The notes beneath the pieces were generated by a model that saw nothing but the letters and a program-made list of their open reading frames with translations, was not told the DNA's origin and ran no database searches. The position numbers were made by a program, and so were the translations under genes. A stretch of 64,000 nucleotides of DNA, taken from NCBI GenBank assembly GCA_934457415.1, contig CAKSHM010000005.1:1-64000 (forward strand), given 5' to 3'. The stretch's first letter is position 1. Every line of letters starts with the position of its first letter. Origin of the DNA: an uncultured Eubacteriales bacterium. GTDB lineage: Bacteria; Bacillota; Clostridia; Oscillospirales; Acutalibacteraceae. Shown here one piece after another: positions 25,668 through 34,869 of the stretch.

Positions 25668-26144
25668 ATGAATAAAAATTCAATTGAGCAGACGGTTGTC
25701 GATAAATTAAAGCAGAAAAAGCTCCGTATTTCGTTTGCCGAATCCTGCACCGGCGGACTTTGCGCCGCAAGATTTATAAGCGCAAACGGCGCATCTGAGG
25801 TTTTGGACGCATCGCTTATTACTTATTCGGTAAAAGCAAAGATAAAATATTTAGGAATTGATAAGAATTTAATTGATAAATACGGAGTAGTATCCGAACA
25901 AACAGCGCTTGCTATGGCAAGAGGAGCGGCGCAAGAGAACAACGCCGATATAGGCGTAGGAGTGACAGGCTATGCAGGGCCGACATCTGACGACCCGAAA
26001 ATCCCGGTCGGAACCGTTTGCTTCGGTTTTTATGATAGGGGAAAGGGAATAAGTTTTACAGAGTATTTTAAAGATATGGAAAGAAATGAAGTAAGACTCT
26101 CCGCCTCGGACTTTGTTTTCAAAAAGCTTAATGAAATCATATAA
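25668..26144 (+). CDS. pncC: Nicotinamide-nucleotide amidase (stand-alone CinA C-terminal domain)
   Basis: Deamidates NMN to nicotinate mononucleotide in pyridine-nucleotide recycling. Only the CinA C-terminal domain is present (158 residues): FAESCTGGLCAARFI holds the catalytic Ser and Cys region, and GVTGYAGPTSDDPKIPVGTV matches the GxAGPxG...PVGTV site, slightly altered. The N-terminal molybdopterin-binding-like CinA domain is absent. Starts 2 bases after the WYL gene and ends at a strong terminator. Confidence 0.9.
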   Translation: MNKNSIEQTVVDKLKQKKLRISFAESCTGGLCAARFISANGASEVLDASLITYSVKAKIKYLGIDKNLIDKYGVVSEQTALAMARGAAQENNADIGVGVTGYAGPTSDDPKIPVGTVCFGFYDRGKGISFTEYFKDMERNEVRLSASDFVFKKLNEII

Positions 26145-26148
26145 AAAA

Positions 26149-26187
26149 GAGATGTAAAAACCTACGTGCTTTTACATCTCTTTTTTT
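26149..26187. terminator. Bidirectional terminator between pncC and the LOG-family gene
   Basis: GAGATGTAAAA (26149-26159) pairs with TTTTACATCTC (26170-26180). A-run before and T-run after let it work on both strands, ending the two convergent operons. Confidence 0.92.
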
Positions 26188-26765
26188 CATTTAATGTTTT
26201 TTAAAAACTCCGGCGAAAAATCATCCGGCACATAATTCTCAAAGTAATCGGTAATTTTTTGAGGATTGTCCGAAACAAAGAAAATCGACAAATTTTTTTC
26301 GGGAATAAAGTTTTCCTTAACGGCTTTTTCAAGCATTTTGATTATGCTGTCAAAATAGCCGTTGACATTAAAAACGGCAATAGGCTTTTTATGTCTTCCC
26401 AGTTGCTTTAAGGTTAAAATTTCAAAAAACTCGTCAAATGTTCCTATTCCTCCGGGTGTCATCAAAAAAGCGTCAGCTCTTTGTTCCATAACCTGCTTTC
26501 GCTCCCTCATATTATCGGTATATATCATATCCGTACAGCCGTCAAAAAGAATACCGTCAACATTCAAAAAAGAGGGAACAACTCCGATTATTTTTCCGTT
26601 ACCGCTTTTTATTCCTCTTGCAAAGGCGCCCATCATCCCGTTTGCACCGCCGCCGTAAATCATTGAATGACCGCTTTCGGCAAGCTTTTTCCCGAATTCC
26701 TCGCCTGCGGCAATATAGCTGTAGGAAATTGTATTTGAGGACGCCCCGTAAACGCAGATGTTCAT
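26187..26765 (-). CDS. LOG-family (TIGR00730-type) nucleoside 5'-monophosphate phosphoribohydrolase
   Basis: Rossmann-like enzyme that splits nucleoside monophosphates to base and ribose 5-phosphate; plant and bacterial LOG proteins release cytokinins from their ribotides. Signature GGGANGMMGAFARG (about 37-50) and PGGIGTFDEFFEIL carrying the family PGGxGTxxE motif. 192 residues, typical. The start ATG overlaps the stop of the NUDIX gene upstream by 4 bases. The true bacterial substrate is often unclear. Confidence 0.92.
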   Translation of the reverse strand: MNICVYGASSNTISYSYIAAGEEFGKKLAESGHSMIYGGGANGMMGAFARGIKSGNGKIIGVVPSFLNVDGILFDGCTDMIYTDNMRERKQVMEQRADAFLMTPGGIGTFDEFFEILTLKQLGRHKKPIAVFNVNGYFDSIIKMLEKAVKENFIPEKNLSIFFVSDNPQKITDYFENYVPDDFSPEFLKNIK

Positions 26766-27244
26766 AAATTTTCCTCCAAAGAAAGCTCTTTATCATCAAG
26801 TACAGCGCTGATAAGATTTTCACCGCGGTATTCAAGCCGAAGAGAAAAAAATCTGTCGCTGTTTAAAAGTTTTAAAAATATTATATCGCCGCTCCAAGTG
26901 GGAAGTGCCAAAAGCTTGTCCTCATCAACCCAAAAAAGCTCACCCTCGTCGCATTCGGATTTTAAATCGCCCGTAAAATCGGAGCTTGTAAACAGGTGCA
27001 TATATTCTGTTTCCCACATATCCGAAACGAATGTTATAATTCCTTTATATTCAGCGCTTTTAAGTGTAAGTCCCGTTTCCTCAAAGACCTCGCGCCTGTT
27101 GCATTGTTCGGGGCTTTCCTTGTCCTCGAATTTTCCGCCTACTCCTATCCATTTATCACGGTTTAAATCGTTTTCCTTTTTGTTTTTGTGAATAAGAAGA
27201 TATTTTTTGTCTTTATAAATATAACAAAGTGATGTGTTTCTCAT
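26762..27244 (-). CDS. NUDIX hydrolase (MutT / 8-oxo-dGTPase type)
   Basis: 160 residues with a complete NUDIX box: G-x5-E-x7-REVFEETGL, beginning at GKFEDKE near residue 37. The rest (WVDEDKLLALPTW, then GDIIFL) matches MutT-like 8-oxo-dGTP diphosphatases of Gram-positive bacteria. It would clean the nucleotide pool of oxidised GTP/dGTP. It is overlapped at both ends by 4 bases: by the LTA-synthase-like gene upstream and by the LOG-family gene downstream, so all three are translated from one message. Confidence 0.9.
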   Translation of the reverse strand: MRNTSLCYIYKDKKYLLIHKNKKENDLNRDKWIGVGGKFEDKESPEQCNRREVFEETGLTLKSAEYKGIITFVSDMWETEYMHLFTSSDFTGDLKSECDEGELFWVDEDKLLALPTWSGDIIFLKLLNSDRFFSLRLEYRGENLISAVLDDKELSLEENL

Positions 27245-29472
27245 TTTTTCTTAATTTCCGAAGTAACCTTTTCGTTTTTTTGGCTGTTTTTATTCTTATA
27301 TCCGTCAAGATAAAAGATATCAATACTCTTGTTTTCAGAATCAAAAATATTGTTGTACTGTATTTTTTCGTATTCGCTTAGAATTTCAGAATACTTCGAC
27401 TGAGACTGCCAGTTGTAATAATTGTTTTCAGCGTCAATATATCCTACGGTGTCTATTACCGGTAATTGCTTATAAAGATTTAACAGATATCTGTTGTACT
27501 CCGTAAGCTTTACACCCGCAACCTTTAAAACATAGGAAGAAAGATAGTTACTGCTCATCTTATCAATTGTTTCTTCCTGTATATCATAATTTGCCCAGAT
27601 AATAAACGGTGTAACATGGCGCTTTTGCTCCTGCTCTAATGTCAGTCCCGAAAGGTCCTTTACACCCAAGGTCTCCGCTATAAATGAGGTTTCTACGGAC
27701 GGCTGATGGTCACCGAACATACAAATTACGGTCGGCTCGGAAACGGTTTTAAAATAATCAACAAGTTCTTTGAATGCTTCGTCGCTTTTTTTCACAAGCG
27801 ACAAATATCTGTTTGCTTTTACATATTCGGTCTCGGTGGAAGTGAGATATATTTCTTCATTAAAATTGTCGAACTTGGTGGTATATCCGCCGTGATTCTG
27901 CATTGTAACATTAAACATGAAATAAGGCATATTCCTGTCACGGTTCTGGAAATCCTCTATCAGCACCTTAAAATCGTATGAATCGCTTATATACTGCCTT
28001 AAAAACATATTTTTCCTGTCAGGATAGTATTGATCGATAAGCTGCTGAATATAGTTCGGATCGGAACTGTTGCTCATATATTCATTCATAATAGAAATAT
28101 CCATTATATTCTCAAGAAATTTCTGACTGTTGAAATTCATATTGTTATAAACATTGACCCTGTTCCAGCCGCTTGAATAATATGGATGGAAAGCCACAGA
28201 ATTGTAGCCCTGACCCTCGAGAGTTGAAACCATTGTAGCGATCGGGGAGTTGATATAAAGCATATAGGCATTGCTGCCGGAAGGCAAAAATGCGGTTGTA
28301 TGTCCCGTTAAAAATTCAAATTCGGTATTTGAAGTACCGGCACCTATAACCGGAACATAAAGATTTCCTTTAACGGTGTTTTCCGTAAGGCTGTGCATAA
28401 AAGGCATATAGTCCGTATTGGTCGTAAAATTGCCTAAAATGCTCAGATCGGAAAGAGATTCATTCATTATGCAGATTATGTTCGGCGTAGTCTCTGTTAC
28501 CTCGACATTTTCTTTTTTGTCAATATTTTTTTCAACATAACCTGCAACGTTGTTTGCGTCATATCCTGAAGGTGCAGACATAAAAAGATATTTGGTATTG
28601 CAGAAAAAATTGAATGCAAACCCGTAATTTTTATATCCTCTTGTCTGATTCCAGAAGTCGGGCTTAACTCCCGCATCGGCAAAAACAGATGTGAAATAAA
28701 AGAGAAAAAGTATAATAGCGGAGAACAGACCGGTAAATACCCTTGATATGATCTTTGTTATGATATTATATTTCGGTGTACGGATTTTAATTCCGATTAC
28801 CATAATAAATATAAAAATAAGCGAGCCTGTCAACACAAGGTGCGTAAGCTTGTAAGAATAAGTATTTGCGACATTTACCGCAGTGGAAATGCTTAAAAAA
28901 TCCATAGGAATAAACGGTGTTCCGCGGAAATCCATAATATAACAATGTGCAAGAGCGAGTCCGTAAAGGACAGGATTGACAGCAAGTATCGAAACTCTCA
29001 GACTTCCGGAAACAGCAAAAAATACGAAATATAAAATAAGAACAAGAATATAGTTGCCTATAAATCCGAGATATGTCATATTATAAATAAAAATATTATT
29101 CAGACACTCAGTCATGGAAATTGTTAAAAGCGGCAGAACGAAAAGAAATACAAGATGCGCGATCTTGTCCGTCAAATCATTTTTAAATCTGAAATTAAAT
29201 GCCGCAAAAACCCCTATGATCAAAGGAAAAACAAGACAAAAAGCCAGAAGGATCCATTTTGATTTAAAGTTCTGCGACAAAAAAGCATTATTATCTAAAA
29301 TAACTGTTATAATAAGCACCAATGAAAGAACAAGTCCGGTAATTCTTGATTTTTTTGAAGAAGTAATATTGATTTTAAGAGCGTCCAGAGTTTTATACAG
29401 CCCTGTCTCTTTAAATGAATCATCATTATGGAAAAAACTCTTAATTTTGCTGAAAATTGAAGAAATTTTCAT
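27241..29472 (-). CDS. LTA synthase-like membrane sulfatase-fold protein
   Basis: 743 residues: a cytoplasmic N-terminus, about six membrane helices (residues 45-265) and a large outside alkaline-phosphatase/sulfatase-fold domain (about 325-690). NIICIMNESLSDL holds the first metal ligand, GAGTSNTEFEFLTGHT the catalytic threonine region, and MFGDHQPSVE the distal metal ligands. Family members move glycerol-phosphate from phosphatidylglycerol to build lipoteichoic acid or modify other glycopolymers. The protein is longer than classical LtaS and carries an extra C-terminal tail, so the exact product is uncertain. First gene of the three-gene minus-strand operon. Confidence 0.88.
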   Translation of the reverse strand: MKISSIFSKIKSFFHNDDSFKETGLYKTLDALKINITSSKKSRITGLVLSLVLIITVILDNNAFLSQNFKSKWILLAFCLVFPLIIGVFAAFNFRFKNDLTDKIAHLVFLFVLPLLTISMTECLNNIFIYNMTYLGFIGNYILVLILYFVFFAVSGSLRVSILAVNPVLYGLALAHCYIMDFRGTPFIPMDFLSISTAVNVANTYSYKLTHLVLTGSLIFIFIMVIGIKIRTPKYNIITKIISRVFTGLFSAIILFLFYFTSVFADAGVKPDFWNQTRGYKNYGFAFNFFCNTKYLFMSAPSGYDANNVAGYVEKNIDKKENVEVTETTPNIICIMNESLSDLSILGNFTTNTDYMPFMHSLTENTVKGNLYVPVIGAGTSNTEFEFLTGHTTAFLPSGSNAYMLYINSPIATMVSTLEGQGYNSVAFHPYYSSGWNRVNVYNNMNFNSQKFLENIMDISIMNEYMSNSSDPNYIQQLIDQYYPDRKNMFLRQYISDSYDFKVLIEDFQNRDRNMPYFMFNVTMQNHGGYTTKFDNFNEEIYLTSTETEYVKANRYLSLVKKSDEAFKELVDYFKTVSEPTVICMFGDHQPSVETSFIAETLGVKDLSGLTLEQEQKRHVTPFIIWANYDIQEETIDKMSSNYLSSYVLKVAGVKLTEYNRYLLNLYKQLPVIDTVGYIDAENNYYNWQSQSKYSEILSEYEKIQYNNIFDSENKSIDIFYLDGYKNKNSQKNEKVTSEIKKK

Positions 29473-29509
29473 AAATCAAGCCTCTTTCATACAAGAAATA
29501 TACTTAGGT

Positions 29510-29538
29510 ATTATAACACAATTTCATCTAAAATACAA
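29510..29538 (-). promoter_or_regulatory. Promoter for the LTA synthase-like operon
   Basis: Perfect TATAAT (29510-29515, minus) with a weak TTGTAT -35 (29533-29538) at 17-base spacing, about 40 bases before the ATG. Confidence 0.55.
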
Positions 29539-29542
29539 GACA

Positions 29543-29586
29543 TAAAAAATCAGCCATACCGTACAAAAGAGAGGGTATGGCTGATT
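29543..29586 (-). terminator. Rho-independent terminator after the ileS operon
   Basis: AATCAGCCATACC (29548-29560) pairs with GGTATGGCTGATT (29574-29586), a 13-bp perfect stem, followed on the minus strand by a T-run. It ends the ileS / small membrane protein transcript. Confidence 0.92.
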
Positions 29587-29600
29587 GAAAGCTTTTTAAA

Positions 29601-29945
29601 CTATTTTCTGTTCAAATGCTTAATTATCTCATTATTTTGGGTTAAGATCTGACCCATTGCGTAAATCAGAAACATATTTATCAGGGCAATAAATGTACCC
29701 CCGATTACAATTCCCAAGGAAAGAGCCATATAAAGTTTTTCTTTGGTATAAAGGAAATAAGCCGCAACAAACGAAATTGCGATTATTCCGAAAGCGATGA
29801 TAAATGCAATTGCCTTTACAATTCCGCCGATATGCTTGAATAGACCCTCGCTGTAGGTGCTGACGGGATTTTCACGGTGAATATTCGGGTTTACATATCC
29901 GGAACTGATATCCTCTATAATATTGTTGTTATTATGTTCCTGCAT
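29601..29945 (-). CDS. Small two-helix membrane protein, unknown
   Basis: 114 residues. A polar Asn-rich N-terminus (about 1-40), two membrane helices (about 44-66 and 72-97) and a short polar C-terminus (about 98-114). No family recognised; the layout resembles small uncharacterised Firmicutes membrane proteins. It starts 13 bases after ileS and ends at the operon terminator, so it appears to be co-transcribed with ileS under T-box control. Function unknown. Confidence 0.75.
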   Translation of the reverse strand: MQEHNNNNIIEDISSGYVNPNIHRENPVSTYSEGLFKHIGGIVKAIAFIIAFGIIAISFVAAYFLYTKEKLYMALSLGIVIGGTFIALINMFLIYAMGQILTQNNEIIKHLNRK

Positions 29946-29958
29946 TTTTTATGCTCCT

Positions 29959-32900
29959 TCAGACTTTTTTTATACCGATCGTAAGCTTTTCGCCGTTGAT
30001 ATCCCAATCCTTTTCAAAGCCCTCGGGCTTCGCGCAGGAAAGGCTGTCGGCTAAAGTATCCTTTGTTATATCGTCGCACATTTTCTGCGCAATGTCAAGG
30101 ATTTTTTCCGAGCCGGCCAATTTAACGGCGATATGGTCGGTAACATTGAAGCCTGCTTCCTTACGCATCGTCTGAATTTTACTGATAAGCTCACGGGCAA
30201 CACCCTCTGCAATAAGCTCAGGTGTAAGAACGGTATCTATTGAAACTATAACGCCCTTGTCGCTTACGGTATAAAATCCTTCCTTTTGAGATGTTTCAAT
30301 TAAAAGGTCGTCAGCTGTAAGCTCAACCGTTCCCGAGGGAAGATTAAGAGTAAGCTTTCCTGTGCTGTCAAGCTCTTCCTTTGCGGCGGTTCCGTTAAGA
30401 GAGGAAAGCGCAGCTCTTATATCGTTTAACTGTCTTCCGAATTTTGGTCCGACGGTTTTAAGCTGAGGCTTAAAGGTGTAGTTTACAAATCCGTCAACCT
30501 CGTCCGTGAATACCACATTTTTGATATTCAGTTCGTCTTTGATAATGTCGGTAAAATATTCGCTGAGCTTTTTGCTGCAGCTTATAAACATACGGTTCAG
30601 CGGCTGGCGGTTTTTAAGGACAGCTCCGTTTCTTGCAGCTCTTCCGAGAACAACTATTTCAAGAACGGTTTCCATATCCTGCTCAAGCTTTTCGTCTATA
30701 GCCGAGATGTCATATTCCGGGAATTCGCAAAGATGAATGCTTTCCGGCGCGGATTTATCAACGCTTCTTACAAGATTCTGATAAATGCTTTCTGCCATGA
30801 AAGGAATCATGGGCGCAGCCGCCTTAGCTGTGGTTACGAGCGCCTTGTAAAGCACCATATATGCGGTTATCTTGTCCTCGGTCATCGACTGAACCCAGTA
30901 ACGCTCTCTGTTTCTGCGGACATACCAGTTGCTCATTTCGTCGACAAAATTCTGCAGAGCCTTTGCCGCCTCGGGAATCTTATAATTGTTTAGGTTCTCG
31001 TCAACAGCCTTTACCATGGAATTCAGCTTTGAAATAAGCCATTTATCCATAACGGTAAGCTTGCAGTCTAAGAAGGAATATTTTGTCGGGTCAAAATTAT
31101 CAATGTTCGCATAAAGCACATAGAAAGCATAGGTGTTCCAAAGAGTGCCCATAAACTTTCTTTGTCCCTCAATAACAGCCTTGCCGTGAAAGCGGTTTGG
31201 CAGCCAAGGGGCTGAATTTGTATAGAAATACCACCGTATAGCGTCCGCTCCGTAGGTATTGAGCGCCTCCATCGGGTCAACTGCATTTCCTTTTGATTTT
31301 GACATTTTCTGTCCGTTTTCGTCCTGAACATGTCCTAAAACAATAACATTCTTATAGGGCGCCTTATTAAAAATGAGGGTAGAGATCGCAAGCAGGGAAT
31401 AGAACCAGCCTCTTGTCTGGTCTACTGCCTCGGAAATGAAATCGGCAGGGAACTGCGATTCAAAAAGTTCCTTGTTTTCAAAGGGATAATGATGCTGCGC
31501 GAAAGGCATGGAGCCAGAATCAAACCAGCAGTCAATAACCTCGGGAACACGGTGCATTTCCTTTCCGCAATGGGGGCATTTTATCGTTACGGCGTCGATA
31601 TAAGGGCGGTGAAGCTCGATATCGTCGGGGCAGTTGTCGGACATTTCCTTAAGCTCCGCAATACTGCCTATAGAATGCTGATGTCCGCACTCGCATTGCC
31701 AGATATTAAGCGGAGTTCCCCAGTATCTGTTTCTTGAAATTCCCCAGTCCTGAACATTTTTAAGCCAGTCTCCGAAACGGCCTTTGCCTATGCTTTCGGG
31801 AATCCAGTTTATTGTATCGTTGTTTCTTATAAGGTCATCCTTAACAGCGGTCATCTTTATGAACCAAGATTCGCGCGCATAGTAAATAAGGGGAGTGTCG
31901 CATCTCCAGCAGAAAGGATAATCATGCTCGAATTTAGGCGCGTCAAATAAAAGTCCCTTTTCGTCAAGGTCTTTAAGCACCAGAGGATCTGCGTCTTTAA
32001 CAAACTTGCCCGCATAAGGGGTTTCTGCGGTAAGTTCACCTTTGGAATTGACAAGCTGAATGAAAGGAAGACCGTAATTTCTGCCGACCCTTGCGTCATC
32101 TTCACCGAACGCAGGCGCACAGTGAACGATTCCCGTACCGTCGGTCATGGTTACATAGCTGTCGCACATTACAAAGAATGCGTCTTTTTTCTGTTTGTCC
32201 GCAATGGGCTGAACAAAATCAAAAAGCGGCTCATATTTGCTGTATTCAAGGTCTTTTCCTTTAAATCTTTCAAGTATTTCATAAGCAGGAGCTTCGCCGT
32301 CGGAAAGCTTTGACAGCACCTTGTCGGCAAGCGCTTCGGCAAGATAATATGTATATCCGTCCGCGGCTTTAACCTTGCAGTAGGTTTCGTCGGGGTTTAC
32401 GCAAAGCGCGGTGTTTGACGGAAGAGTCCACGGAGTTGTAGTCCATGCAAGGAAATAAGCGTCCTCATCAGCCTTTTTAAAACGGACTACGGCACTTCTT
32501 TCCTTTACCGCCTTATAGCCCTGAGCTACCTCATGGCTTGAAAGCGGAGTTCCGCAGCGCGGGCAATAGGGAACGATTTTAAAGCCTTTATATAAAAGAC
32601 CTTTTTCATAAATCTTTTTTAAAGCCCACCATTCGGATTCAATGAAATTGTTATCATAGGTTACATAAGGATTGTCCATATCAGCCCAGAAACCGACTGT
32701 TTTTGAAAAATCTTCCCACATTCCTTTGTATTTCCATACGCTTTCCTTGCAGTGGTCTATAAACGGCTCAAGACCGTACTTTTCAATCTGCTCCTTGCCG
32801 TCAAGTCCGAGCATTTTTTCAACCTCAAGCTCTACAGGCAGACCGTGGGTATCCCAACCGGCTTTTCTCGGGACCATATAACCCTTCATCGTACGATAAC

Positions 32901-33108
32901 GCGGAATCATATCCTTTATAACGCGCGTAAGCACATGCCCGATATGCGGCTTTCCGTTGGCAGTCGGAGGGCCGTCATAAAACACATAAGGCTCGCCCTT
33001 GGCACGGGAGTCAATGCTTTTTTCAAAAATCTTTTCATCGTCCCAGAATTTTTTGATTTCCTTTTCGTTTTCCACAAAATTTACATTCGGTGAAATTTCC
33101 TTGTACAT
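29959..33108 (-). CDS. ileS: Isoleucyl-tRNA synthetase, long (eukaryote-like) form
   Basis: Charges tRNA-Ile. Class I motifs: HIGH at 55-58 (PHIGHV) and KMSKS near 601-605. The CP1 editing domain is in between (WTTTPWTLPSN), and the protein ends with an anticodon-binding and C-terminal extension region. At 1049 residues and with opening FWDDEKIFEKS ... YDGPPTANGKPHIGH it resembles the longer IleRS type found in many Clostridia and archaea/eukaryotes, not the ~930-residue E. coli type with C-terminal zinc finger. Known family biology: this type is often naturally less sensitive to mupirocin (not shown here). Preceded by an Ile T-box. Confidence 0.96.
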   Translation of the reverse strand: MYKEISPNVNFVENEKEIKKFWDDEKIFEKSIDSRAKGEPYVFYDGPPTANGKPHIGHVLTRVIKDMIPRYRTMKGYMVPRKAGWDTHGLPVELEVEKMLGLDGKEQIEKYGLEPFIDHCKESVWKYKGMWEDFSKTVGFWADMDNPYVTYDNNFIESEWWALKKIYEKGLLYKGFKIVPYCPRCGTPLSSHEVAQGYKAVKERSAVVRFKKADEDAYFLAWTTTPWTLPSNTALCVNPDETYCKVKAADGYTYYLAEALADKVLSKLSDGEAPAYEILERFKGKDLEYSKYEPLFDFVQPIADKQKKDAFFVMCDSYVTMTDGTGIVHCAPAFGEDDARVGRNYGLPFIQLVNSKGELTAETPYAGKFVKDADPLVLKDLDEKGLLFDAPKFEHDYPFCWRCDTPLIYYARESWFIKMTAVKDDLIRNNDTINWIPESIGKGRFGDWLKNVQDWGISRNRYWGTPLNIWQCECGHQHSIGSIAELKEMSDNCPDDIELHRPYIDAVTIKCPHCGKEMHRVPEVIDCWFDSGSMPFAQHHYPFENKELFESQFPADFISEAVDQTRGWFYSLLAISTLIFNKAPYKNVIVLGHVQDENGQKMSKSKGNAVDPMEALNTYGADAIRWYFYTNSAPWLPNRFHGKAVIEGQRKFMGTLWNTYAFYVLYANIDNFDPTKYSFLDCKLTVMDKWLISKLNSMVKAVDENLNNYKIPEAAKALQNFVDEMSNWYVRRNRERYWVQSMTEDKITAYMVLYKALVTTAKAAAPMIPFMAESIYQNLVRSVDKSAPESIHLCEFPEYDISAIDEKLEQDMETVLEIVVLGRAARNGAVLKNRQPLNRMFISCSKKLSEYFTDIIKDELNIKNVVFTDEVDGFVNYTFKPQLKTVGPKFGRQLNDIRAALSSLNGTAAKEELDSTGKLTLNLPSGTVELTADDLLIETSQKEGFYTVSDKGVIVSIDTVLTPELIAEGVARELISKIQTMRKEAGFNVTDHIAVKLAGSEKILDIAQKMCDDITKDTLADSLSCAKPEGFEKDWDINGEKLTIGIKKV

Positions 33109-33129
33109 ACCTTTCTACCTCTTTTAAAA

Positions 33130-33384
33130 ATAAAATCCCCGTCCATAATAGGACGAGGATAATTCTTAAGAATTTTTGAGCAGCCTCATAAACCACCTAT
33201 TACGACGGACCGGCATCCGTGAATTTTTTAACGCAAAATCAAACGGCAGGAGCTAATCGGAAAGTCCTTTCACACTGCGGCTCCGAAGTGATATTCACCG
33301 TGACGCTTTCTGCCGGTCTCGCACCTTTTACCGGCTCGCTAAAGAAAGTTTATGTCAGGCTACTGTCTTCATCTCAGCCTTTAG
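33130..33384 (-). promoter_or_regulatory. T-box riboswitch (isoleucine) controlling ileS
   Basis: On the minus strand the leader shows a stem I with the distal AG-bulge/GGTG loop pattern (GCCGGTAAAAGGTGCGAGAC, about 33334 downward). A specifier loop carries ATC (33290-33292 on the plus strand reads GAT) followed by A and by GGAGC. The antiterminator is AATAGG + TGGT bulge + GAGG (33184-33201) pairing with CCTC..CCTATT (33147-33158). The terminator CCTCGTCC/GGACGGGG (33137-33158) plus T-run competes with it. The bulge TGGT matches the ACCA end of tRNA-Ile. ATC is an Ile codon. Low charged tRNA-Ile should allow read-through into ileS. Confidence 0.9.
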
Positions 33385-33388
33385 ACCC

Positions 33389-33417
33389 ATATTATCACAA
33401 ACTCAAGAAAAAATCAA
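33389..33417 (-). promoter_or_regulatory. Promoter of the T-box/ileS transcript
   Basis: Minus strand: TTGATT (33412-33417), 17-base spacer, TAATAT (33389-33394). The predicted transcript start lies just before T-box stem I. Confidence 0.75.
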
Positions 33418-33469
33418 GTATATAAAACAGAAAAACCGTCAAAGATACCTTTATAAAGGAAGTGAAACC

Positions 33470-34783
33470 GTGAAAAAAAGAACTGTTATAAGAATTGCGT
33501 CATTTTCCTCGGCTGTTCTTCTCTTTTTCGCAGGAATAGCGGTCAAAGAAAAAAGAACTGCCGCAAATTACAGGCTTGAAATTCAGAACAACTATTCAAG
33601 GGCATATAATGAGCTGGATTCAAGAATGAATAACATCAGAATAATTCTCGATAAAATGATATATCTTACAGGCTCGCAGAAGCTGACCTCTCTTTCGGCT
33701 CAGCTTTACGGCGAGGCTCAGCTTGCGAAGAATTCAATTTCTATGCTTCCGCTTGAAAATTCCGAGGAGTCTACCGTTTTCAGATTTTTGTCGCAGGTAG
33801 GTAATTATGCCTTAAGCGTTTCGAAGGACGCGCTTAAAAACGGTGATATAACCGATAAGCAGGAAAGCGATTTAAAAAAGCTGAGCGAGACGGCAAAAAC
33901 GATTTCCATGGTTTTAAGCGATAATCAGAGCAGTATAAACGGCTTAAAATACTGGAGCGGGGAAATAGAAAAAAAGCTTACCGAAAAGGATGAAACTCTT
34001 GCCGACACTCTTACCGAGCTTGAAGAAAATTTAACCGATTATCCGACGCTTATTTACGACGGACCGTATTCCGACCATATTTTAAATAAAAAGCCTCTTA
34101 TGACATCCGGTAAACCCGAAATTTCGCAGGAGCAGGCAGGTAAAATCGCGGCGGAATTTTCGGGTGATGATGAAACAGAGTTTTCTTCTCTTACGGAATC
34201 TAAAATCCCCGCCTATAATTTTACCGGAAATACCGAGATATCCGTAAGCAAAGAGGGCGGATATGTTGTTTTTATGCGAAAAAACAGAAATGTTAGCTCT
34301 TCGTCTGTAACGCCTGAAAAAGCGGTGCAGACGGCTGAAAACTTTTTAAAGGAAAAAGAAATACCGTCAATGGTTTCGACATATTATTATTGTGAAGAAA
34401 ATATCTGTACGGTGAATTTTGCTTATCTTGACGGAAGAACGCTTTGCTATACCGACTTGATAAAAGTCGGAGTGGCACTCGACAACGGAGAAATTATAGA
34501 GTATGAGGCGAGCGGCTATTTGACAAATCATACCGAAAGGGCGTTTTCGGCTCCCGAAAATACTGTTGAAGCTGCGGCTCAAAAGGTAAGCGGCAGGCTT
34601 GAAATCGTAAAGCACAGAATAGTTCTTATTCCTACTGGCGGCGGAAGTGAAATAAGGTGCTATGAATTTACCTGCAACGGAAAAAACAATGAGGAAATGC
34701 TTGTTTTTGTAAGCCTCGGAAACCTTGAAGTGGAGGAAATTCTTATATTGCTTAAAAATGACGGCGGAACACTTATAAAATAA
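33470..34783 (+). CDS. ypeB: Germination protein YpeB-like
   Basis: 437 residues with an N-terminal membrane anchor/signal (about 7-25), a helical YpeB N-terminal domain (about 35-190, SRAYNELDSRMNNIRIILDK) and C-terminal PepSY-like repeats (about 245-435). In Bacillus YpeB stabilises the spore cortex-lytic enzyme SleB in the inner spore membrane (family knowledge). No sleB is adjacent here. GTG start after AAAGGAAG. Its presence suggests the organism forms spores or descends from spore formers. No clear forespore-type (sigma-G) promoter could be read by eye. Confidence 0.88.
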   Translation: MKKRTVIRIASFSSAVLLFFAGIAVKEKRTAANYRLEIQNNYSRAYNELDSRMNNIRIILDKMIYLTGSQKLTSLSAQLYGEAQLAKNSISMLPLENSEESTVFRFLSQVGNYALSVSKDALKNGDITDKQESDLKKLSETAKTISMVLSDNQSSINGLKYWSGEIEKKLTEKDETLADTLTELEENLTDYPTLIYDGPYSDHILNKKPLMTSGKPEISQEQAGKIAAEFSGDDETEFSSLTESKIPAYNFTGNTEISVSKEGGYVVFMRKNRNVSSSSVTPEKAVQTAENFLKEKEIPSMVSTYYYCEENICTVNFAYLDGRTLCYTDLIKVGVALDNGEIIEYEASGYLTNHTERAFSAPENTVEAAAQKVSGRLEIVKHRIVLIPTGGGSEIRCYEFTCNGKNNEEMLVFVSLGNLEVEEILILLKNDGGTLIK

Positions 34784-34784
34784 T

Positions 34785-34813
34785 TTGAAAAAATTTCCAA
34801 ACTGTGTTATAAT
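34785..34813 (+). promoter_or_regulatory. Promoter for the C39-like protein gene
   Basis: TTGAAA (34785-34790), 17-base spacer, perfect TATAAT (34808-34813). The transcript would have a short leader of about 50 bases. Confidence 0.75.
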
Positions 34814-34869
34814 ATTTTATATGTTAATTTTTAAATGAAAGGCAGCTTTAGATAAGCTGATATTATAAA

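Noticed and set aside
24664..26144. Defence island around the WYL regulator
   Set aside because: WYL regulators can mark defence loci, but every neighbour here (holA, RNase M5-like, pncC) is housekeeping.
29114..29545. 143-residue plus-strand frame over the start of the LTA synthase-like gene
   Set aside because: Antisense shadow; crosses the promoter of the real gene and has no family resemblance.
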